Assembly (NCBI GenBank): GCA_023391895.1
Contig: JAEWAC010000444.1
Span: 1-10,647, forward strand
Reading direction: 5' to 3'
DNA length: 10,647 nucleotides
DNA from: Bacteroidota bacterium
GTDB taxonomy: Bacteria > Bacteroidota > Bacteroidia > Chitinophagales > Chitinophagaceae
The position numbers and the translations under genes are program-made. The notes beneath the pieces were generated by a model. The model was not told the DNA's origin. It did not search any database and saw nothing but the letters and a program-made list of their open reading frames with translations. Numbering within the stretch: the first letter of the stretch is position 1; the number at the start of each line of letters is the position of its first letter. Below, piece after piece: positions 6,890 to 10,647 of this stretch.

Positions 6890-9800
6890 TTAATGTTTTT
6901 TATGAATCGGGAAATTAATCATTATCTGACACCCTTTGCCGGGCGCGCTGTCAATTTGTAGACTGCCGCTGGCCAAATATACCCGATTTTGAATATTTTT
7001 CAACCCTGCGCCTTTTTTTGTTGTGGGTACATGAAAACCAATGCCGTTATCCTGCACGATCAATTCGATCTTTTTTTCCTTTTTCTTCAGGGAAATAACC
7101 ACGCTGGTGGCCTGGGCATGGCGGATGGCGTTGTTGAGGGCCTCCTGCAAAATCCGGAATACCATCAGCTTTTGATTGTCCGACAACAGGTCTTCCACTT
7201 CCTTTGATCCTTTCAGGGTAACCTGCAACTGGCGGGTAATATGAATGTTATCGATCAGGTCGCGGATGGCATCCAGCAAACCCAGGTCGCCTATACTGGG
7301 GTCCATCAGGGAGCGGGAGAGTTGCCGGATCTCATTGATGACATACACCACATTATTCACCGCTTTTGCCATTAGCTCGTTTTGCAGGTCCGGACTGTTT
7401 TGCGCCAGCTCCAGGTACAGCTTGGTGGTGGTGAGCACCTGGTTTACATTGTCGTGCAGCTCTTTTCCTATTTCGCGTCTTTCCTGCTCCTGGGTGTCAA
7501 TGGTGGCTTTGCTGATTATTTTCTGCTTTTCCAGCTCTTTTTGCAGCAGTTGCTGTTCCAGTTTTTTGCGCAGGGTAATGTCCTGGGCGGCACCAATCAT
7601 GTGGACCGGCTTGCCTTCCTGGTTGCAGATGATGATGCCCCGGTCGTAAATGTGTGCATAGCGTCCATCATCCCTTTTAAAACGGTATTCCAGCTCAAAG
7701 GTTTCCTGCGTGGTGGCTTTCAGGATAGCCCTGATGATCTTTTTAATTTTTTTCTGATCGGCGGGGTGAATGCGCTCCAGCCAGTCGGACAGGTTTTTGA
7801 TGTCCTCTTCATTGGCTACCCCATATACCGTGTTTACACCGTTTTGATCCCTGAAAAAGATACCCGTCTCCAGGTCCCAGTCCCATATCATATCGTTGGT
7901 GGCCTTGATCACAGCATCAAACCGCTCATAGCTCTTGGTCAGTTCAATTTCCTTTTGCTTGATATCGGTTATATCCTGTATGGCGCCAATCATCCGGATC
8001 GCCTGGCCGGACTCGTTTCTGATAATATACCCCTTTTCCACCACATAGCGGTACTCGCCATCTTTTTTGCGAAAGCGGTATTCTTTTCTCCAGAACTTTT
8101 TATCCTTGTCCGCAAGGGTTTGGTACAGCGATTTCAAAACTCCATCCCGCTCCGATTCATGCACATGGCTTTCCCAGTTGGCCAGTGATATTTCTTCCGA
8201 CTGATAGCCAAACAGCTGGTACATACCTTCACCCCATACCAAGGCGTTGCGGGTTATATCCCAGTCGTATATGGCGTCGGAGGTGGCTTTACTGGCCATG
8301 GCAAAACGTTCGTTACTGATCAGAATTTCATGTTCGGCTTCTTTTCTTTGGGAAATGTCCTGTAGGGCGCCTATCACCCGTTGGGCCTTACCGGCTTCGT
8401 TTCGGATAATGAGGAAATGATCAGAAATAAACAGGTAGCCGCCATCTGCCTTCCGGTACCGGTATTCATATTGCCAGTTGTCTTTGGAAGGATCTTCTAT
8501 GGTTTCATGAAAACTATGTAACACCTGCTTGCGATCCTCGGGGTGAATACAATCCTGCCACCCCTCAAATGTAAGGGCCGGGTCAATTTCAAACCCAAAC
8601 AAGTCTTTATACACAGGGCTGGTGTAGATAGAGTCGTTTCCCACATCCCACTCCCATAGAGCTTCTGAGGCGGCTTTGGCTGCCAGTTCAAAGCGTTCGT
8701 TGCTGGTAATTAGTTTTTTTTCAGCCAGTACGTTACTGGTTACGTCGTGTACCACCAGCAGCCGTGCGTCCTGGCCATGGTAGCGGATGACGATGCTGTT
8801 GAGGTTGACAAAAATAATTTCGCCGTTCTTTTTTTTATGCTTCCAGTGTCGGGCCGATACGTTGACAGATTTCTGGATCTCTTTCATTCTTTCATACAGC
8901 AGTTCCAACTGTTCTTCCGGGTGAATATCCGGCAGGGTCATTTGCAGAAATTCCGCTTTTGTAAATCCGTAATGGGCGATTGCGGCCTGGTTGACCTTTA
9001 AAAACCTCATGCTGTTGGTGTCATAAATAAAAGTGGGAAGGGGGTTGCTTTCAAACAGGGTTTTGTATTGTTCCTGCGATTGTTTCAGCCTTTTTTCAGC
9101 CTGCACTTTTGCGGTGATGTCTTCGGCCACTATGAGTACAATTTTGCGGTTGTTCTTTTCCAGGGTATGACTCGTGACATTGACTGTTATAATTTCGCCG
9201 TTCTTTTTTTGATGCAGCCAGCGTTTTTTGGGTTTTTCCGCCTGCACATTGTATTTAGATACCGCTGCCAGCAGTTTACCGGCTTCTTCTTTGGGGCGAA
9301 TGTCCAGAATGGTCATGGACAGAAACTCGTTTTTAGAATACCCATAGTGCAGGACGGCGACCTGGTTGACATCCAGAAAACGAAGGGTTTCCAGGTCGTA
9401 GGTCCACATGGGCAGGGGATTGGCGTTGAAAAGAATCCGGTAATTTTCTTCCAGCATTCTTTTGTCCGTAATGTCGGTATGGGTGCCAATCATGCGCAGG
9501 GGCGATCCGTCGGCGGCTTTTTCTACCAGCATGCCGCGGGCTAATACCCAGCGGTAGGTGTCGTCATTGCCTTTAAAGCGGTAGATACTTTCAAAAAAAG
9601 GGTCTTTACTGTTGAGATGATTTTGCAGGTTTTCTTCTATCTGTGGCCGGTCCTCCGGGTGCAGCCGGGCTTCCCACTCTTCAATGCGGTCACTGATGTC
9701 GCCCTTTTCAAAGCCAAACATATTTTTCCAGGACTGGGAGAAGTATACAGAACCTGTTTTGATGTTCCATTCCCACAGGCCGTGGTGGCTGCCTTCCAGC

Positions 9801-10267
9801 GCAAATCGCAGCCGCTGTTCCTTTTCCTGCAAGTCCTGTTCTGTCTTTTTGCTTTCGGTTATATTACGGGTGGTTACCAGTGCTCCAATAATGTGTCCTT
9901 GTTCATTGCGTACAGGCTTGTACCGGTTTTTGTAATACACAACCTCCGCATCGCCTTTCCGGATCTCTCCTTCATATTCTACGGTCTCACCCTGAAATGC
10001 CCGGTCAATAATAGCTTTTATCTCTTGTTTGTTTTCGGGTGCTGCCAGGTCCAGCACCTGGGTGCCCACCTGCAGCTCCTGGCCCAGAAAGTCTTTGACT
10101 TTCTGGCTGGTAGCAGGAGTATGGGCCAGCACCCTGTAGTTGGTGTCAACCAGGAAAAATGTTTCGTCGGTATGACTGAGCAGCAGTTGCAGGTGTTCTA
10201 GCTGCGGCAGGTTTTGCTGAAAGCTGGTATGGGTTTTTGAAAAAGATGGATGGTTTTGTTCGATCAC
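6890..10267 (-). CDS. Soluble multi-PAS sensor histidine kinase (7 PAS, HisKA_3, HATPase_c)
   Basis: A 1125-residue NarX/DegS-type (HPK7-like) kinase. Seven PAS units start at about residues 20, 152, 276, 401, 526, 655 and 783. Most end in a DIT-like PAC motif followed by a helical linker, as in RNITESKK, TDITDKR, EDITAK, QDISQRKEAE and QDITLRKK. The HisKA_3 dimerisation region carries ELHDN with phospho-accepting H938. The ATPase has its N-box at about 1037-1050 (FRILQEALNNAIRH), DNGIGF at 1073-1078 and GAGLKN at 1086-1091. No signal peptide or membrane segment is visible, so it should sense cytoplasmic signals; the ligands are unknown. The start is GTG at 10265-10267: an in-frame TAA lies 36 bp upstream with no ATG between. 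PAS 3 and 4 form one look-alike group and PAS 5-7 another, indicating internal duplication. The next gene downstream is its likely regulator. Confidence 0.95.
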   Translation of the reverse strand: MIEQNHPSFSKTHTSFQQNLPQLEHLQLLLSHTDETFFLVDTNYRVLAHTPATSQKVKDFLGQELQVGTQVLDLAAPENKQEIKAIIDRAFQGETVEYEGEIRKGDAEVVYYKNRYKPVRNEQGHIIGALVTTRNITESKKTEQDLQEKEQRLRFALEGSHHGLWEWNIKTGSVYFSQSWKNMFGFEKGDISDRIEEWEARLHPEDRPQIEENLQNHLNSKDPFFESIYRFKGNDDTYRWVLARGMLVEKAADGSPLRMIGTHTDITDKRMLEENYRILFNANPLPMWTYDLETLRFLDVNQVAVLHYGYSKNEFLSMTILDIRPKEEAGKLLAAVSKYNVQAEKPKKRWLHQKKNGEIITVNVTSHTLEKNNRKIVLIVAEDITAKVQAEKRLKQSQEQYKTLFESNPLPTFIYDTNSMRFLKVNQAAIAHYGFTKAEFLQMTLPDIHPEEQLELLYERMKEIQKSVNVSARHWKHKKKNGEIIFVNLNSIVIRYHGQDARLLVVHDVTSNVLAEKKLITSNERFELAAKAASEALWEWDVGNDSIYTSPVYKDLFGFEIDPALTFEGWQDCIHPEDRKQVLHSFHETIEDPSKDNWQYEYRYRKADGGYLFISDHFLIIRNEAGKAQRVIGALQDISQRKEAEHEILISNERFAMASKATSDAIYDWDITRNALVWGEGMYQLFGYQSEEISLANWESHVHESERDGVLKSLYQTLADKDKKFWRKEYRFRKKDGEYRYVVEKGYIIRNESGQAIRMIGAIQDITDIKQKEIELTKSYERFDAVIKATNDMIWDWDLETGIFFRDQNGVNTVYGVANEEDIKNLSDWLERIHPADQKKIKKIIRAILKATTQETFELEYRFKRDDGRYAHIYDRGIIICNQEGKPVHMIGAAQDITLRKKLEQQLLQKELEKQKIISKATIDTQEQERREIGKELHDNVNQVLTTTKLYLELAQNSPDLQNELMAKAVNNVVYVINEIRQLSRSLMDPSIGDLGLLDAIRDLIDNIHITRQLQVTLKGSKEVEDLLSDNQKLMVFRILQEALNNAIRHAQATSVVISLKKKEKKIELIVQDNGIGFHVPTTKKGAGLKNIQNRVYLASGSLQIDSAPGKGCQIMINFPIHKKH

Positions 10268-10508
10268 GAAAAATGGTTTCTTGTAATATGAAGATAAGGT
10301 TTATTAATGCCCATATGGGGCGGACGTATAGATTTTTAATCAAATGTTTGTGTAATTGATCGGCGTCAATTTGCGTCCTAAATGCAGGTGATCGATAAGT
10401 GACTGAAACTAACCGGTTGGCTGCCGGCGATGAAATATAAAATAAGCTGATCGGTGCTCTGCTTCATTTGCTTTTTGTGAGTACATTCATTAAAATTTTT
10501 ATTGCTGC
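10268..10508. other. Divergent intergenic region between the kinase and esterase genes
   Basis: This 241-bp, mostly AT-rich gap must contain the promoters for two divergent genes. It holds three small dyads: the 10-bp palindrome CCCATATGGG (10310-10319), AATTGA/TCAATT around 6 nt (10354-10371) and AACCGGTT (10411-10418). The nearest -7-like sequence for the + gene is TTCATTTGC (10463-10471), one base off TAnnTTTGY and without a good -33 partner. I see no convincing gene or RNA in it. Confidence 0.4.
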
Positions 10509-10647
10509 ATGCAACGTCACATTACCTCCTGGTACAGTCCGCGCCTGGAAAAAGAAATGCCCATCGCTGTTTATGGAACTTATGGTTTTGCCTTGTTGCT
10601 GGTGCCTACCGCTGCCGCCGATTATTTGGAGTACGAACGGTTTCAGC
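10509..10647 (+). CDS. Putative esterase (PF00756-like alpha/beta hydrolase), 3' partial
   Basis: ATG at 10509-10511 opens a frame that runs to the window edge, with 46 complete codons. The start MQRHITSWYSPRLEKEM, the segment VYGTYGFALLLVPT and then DYLEYERF match the usual opening of the Bacteroidota esterase-family proteins: a W-S-L segment, M-hydrophobic-VFG, a hydrophobic strand ending in PT, then an acidic/aromatic YE segment. The catalytic Ser, Asp and His would lie beyond the window. Activity and substrate are therefore unverified. There is no signal peptide, so a cytoplasmic enzyme is expected. It is divergent from the kinase gene across a 241-bp gap. Confidence 0.72.
   Translation, partial: MQRHITSWYSPRLEKEMPIAVYGTYGFALLLVPTAAADYLEYERFQ

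Noticed and set aside
7382..8188. Long open frame on the + strand opposite the kinase gene
   Set aside because: It lies wholly within the kinase coding sequence, shows no domain of its own, and mirrors repeated PAS codons; it is an antisense shadow.
10146..10343. 65-codon - strand frame overlapping the kinase start
   Set aside because: Most of it lies inside the kinase gene in another frame, and it has no recognisable features.

Overview
The window looks like chromosomal DNA from a Bacteroidota bacterium, probably close to Chitinophagaceae. The evidence is a TAnnTTTG-type -7 promoter element, the absence of clear Shine-Dalgarno sequences, a soluble histidine kinase with many PAS domains paired with a NarL/LuxR-type regulator, and protein sequences typical of the phylum. 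The genus assignment is inference. No rRNA, tRNA, CRISPR array, transposase or phage gene was seen.

Layout. Positions 1-2541 (+) hold the 3' part of a large envelope protein with an HExxH metallopeptidase-like region, a PD40/TolB-like beta-propeller and a C-terminal outer-membrane barrel that carries an Omp85-like RGY motif. It converges on valS (2798-5524, -), and a strong bidirectional terminator hairpin lies between them. Upstream of valS on the same strand are a receiver-only response regulator (5598-6020), a full NarL-type response regulator (6227-6874) and a 1125-residue soluble kinase with seven PAS domains (6890-10267). A divergent 241-bp gap then leads to the first 46 codons of a putative esterase (10509 onwards, +).

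How the genes work together. The kinase and the full regulator are 15 bp apart and almost certainly form a two-component pair. The receiver-only protein is a paralogue of that regulator without its DNA-binding domain. It could take phosphate from the same kinase without acting on DNA. valS is a housekeeping gene and appears to have its own promoter, which overlaps a perfect dyad.

The most unusual signal is a family of 7-bp periodic repeats, GTTGnnn on one strand and nnnCAAC on the other. They form two opposed arrays around the valS-side terminator, a third array beside the valS stop codon, and an opposed array pair inside the valS coding sequence. The last adds about 19 in-frame residues at the start of the editing domain. 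The gene therefore seems to have absorbed, without loss of frame, a repeat type that also occupies the adjacent intergenic space.
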